A stretch of 38,116 bases of DNA from an uncultured Fidelibacterota bacterium (GTDB lineage Bacteria > Fidelibacterota > Marinisomatia > Marinisomatales > UBA1611). Position numbers and translations under genes: made by a program. Below, piece after piece: positions 37,157 through 38,116 of this stretch. Within the stretch, counting starts at the first letter, position 1. Each line of letters begins with the position of its first letter. The DNA is taken from NCBI GenBank assembly GCA_902611135.1, contig CACLYL010000009.1:1-38116 (forward strand), given 5' to 3'. The notes beneath the pieces were generated by a model that was not told the origin of the DNA, ran no database searches, and saw only the letters and a list, made by a program, of their open reading frames with translations.

Positions 37157-37728
37157 ATTCAAAAGAATTTTACAGGAAATTATTACATATTTCGTCCTGT
37201 TCTATAGCTTTAAGTTATTTATGGTTTTTTAAAGATAGGTCAATAATGTTAATAATAGTTGGCACATTAACCATAATGTCAATTGTTATTGAACTTTTAA
37301 GGAAAAAGAGTAATTATATTCAAAAGATCTTTGAAAGATATTTTAATTTCATGTTAAGAAAAAATGAAATTAAAGGATCTTTTACAGGGGCAACATGGCT
37401 ACTTTTAGGTAATTTTTTAACTATTTTTATCTTTCCTATTTTTGTTGCAGTGCCAGCACTCCTTTATTTATCAATCGGAGATGCTATAGCTGCATTGGTA
37501 GGTAAAAATTTTAGAAGATTTACAATTGGTAGAAAAAGTCTAATAGGTTCTTTTTTTGGCTTTTTATGTGGATTAATATTTGTCAGTTTAGTTAATAAAG
37601 TTTTACCATTTTATGTAGTCATGTTTGGATCGATAGTTGCTATGATTACAGAAATCTTGCCTATTGCGATTGATGATAATCTATCAATTCCCTTGTTGTC
37701 AGGATTGACAATAATGATATTAACATGA
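37153..37728 (+). CDS. DGK1/dolichol-kinase/VTE5-like membrane lipid kinase or phosphatidate cytidylyltransferase family
   Basis: EFYRKLLHISSCSIALSYLWF, IKGSFTGATWLLLGNF, LYLSIGDAIAALVGKNFRRFTIGRKSLIGSFFGFLCG. ATGA overlap. Confidence 0.82.
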   Translation: MNSKEFYRKLLHISSCSIALSYLWFFKDRSIMLIIVGTLTIMSIVIELLRKKSNYIQKIFERYFNFMLRKNEIKGSFTGATWLLLGNFLTIFIFPIFVAVPALLYLSIGDAIAALVGKNFRRFTIGRKSLIGSFFGFLCGLIFVSLVNKVLPFYVVMFGSIVAMITEILPIAIDDNLSIPLLSGLTIMILT

Positions 37729-38116
37729 ACTTTTTAAACCCCATAGTGTTTTGGTTGCTAGGATTTATTTTAGTTCCGATTATAATTCACTTTATAAATC
37801 AATATAATTCAAAAAAGTTAAGATTTAGTACCGTTAGGTTTTTAAAAACACTAGAATCTAGCTCAATTAGGAGATTTAGGTTAAAAGAACTTCTTTTATT
37901 ATTCATTAGAATAATAATCATAATATTATTGATAGTGCTTTTTTCAAGACCAGTAACAAAGGGTTTTTTGCCCGATTGGATAAGTAGCAATCAAGAAACT
38001 ATGTCTTTATTTATTTTAGACAATTCCGCAAGCATGAGTAAAAGTAATGATGACCTTTCTAATGTTGATCAAATTAAATCAAATGCGATAGCAATTTTAC
38101 CTTCCATTAACCCTGA
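37725..38116 (+). CDS. BatA-like protein (N-terminal BatA region plus start of a VWA domain), 3' partial
   Basis: Open to the window end, absent from the ORF track: MNFLNPIVFWLLGFILVPIIIHFINQYNSKKLRFSTVRFLKTLESSSIRRFRLKELLLLFIRIIIIILLIVLFSRP...MSLFILDNSASMSK. Confidence 0.8.
   Translation, partial: MNFLNPIVFWLLGFILVPIIIHFINQYNSKKLRFSTVRFLKTLESSSIRRFRLKELLLLFIRIIIIILLIVLFSRPVTKGFLPDWISSNQETMSLFILDNSASMSKSNDDLSNVDQIKSNAIAILPSINP

Noticed and set aside
37799-37990. Minus-strand 63-aa ORF at window end
   Set aside because: Antisense to the BatA-like partial gene.
1-38116. tRNA, rRNA, CRISPR arrays, insertion sequences
   Set aside because: No cloverleaf-like sequence, regularly spaced repeats, transposase motifs or terminal repeats were seen by eye; a tRNAscan/Infernal run would be needed for certainty.

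Overview
AT-rich, densely packed bacterial chromosomal window. About 37 protein-coding genes can be supported. All are on the + strand except one three-gene minus-strand block (about 11.7-14.1 kb). I saw no rRNA, tRNA, CRISPR array or mobile element. Housekeeping genes: tsaE, tsaB, accD, surE, guaA, pgeF-like, uppP, holA, yajC, fmt, rsmB. Envelope and signalling genes: an Ig-like/beta-barrel outer-membrane protein, a CHASE2-adenylate cyclase, a PorX-type response regulator-PglZ protein, MotA/MotB-like stator proteins, a BamE-like lipoprotein, an LpoA/LivK-like protein, an ECF sigma factor with a probable anti-sigma, a GGDEF protein, a TPR protein plus LolB/DUF4292-like lipoprotein, a glycosyltransferase/sulfotransferase/YfhO cluster, a histidine kinase, a kinase-less PASTA protein, a DGK1/dolichol-kinase-like protein and a truncated BatA-like gene. 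Gene content suggests a marine Fibrobacterota-Chlorobiota-Bacteroidota-type lineage, possibly Marinimicrobia/SAR406; this is inference only. The best candidates for something undescribed are: (1) the coupled OM barrel - CHASE2/adenylate cyclase - PorX module, with an orphan histidine kinase and an ECF sigma elsewhere in the window that could complete a PorXY/SigP-like circuit; (2) a MotAB-like stator with unusual insertions and no flagellar genes nearby; (3) tandem MORN-like secreted proteins sharing a C-terminal CIxxxC[DN] tail; (4) a glycan cluster with two different sulfotransferases; (5) a lipoprotein gene with no ATG/GTG/TTG start. The ORF track misses the 5' extension of the first gene, the upstream part of the LolB-like gene and the truncated last gene.
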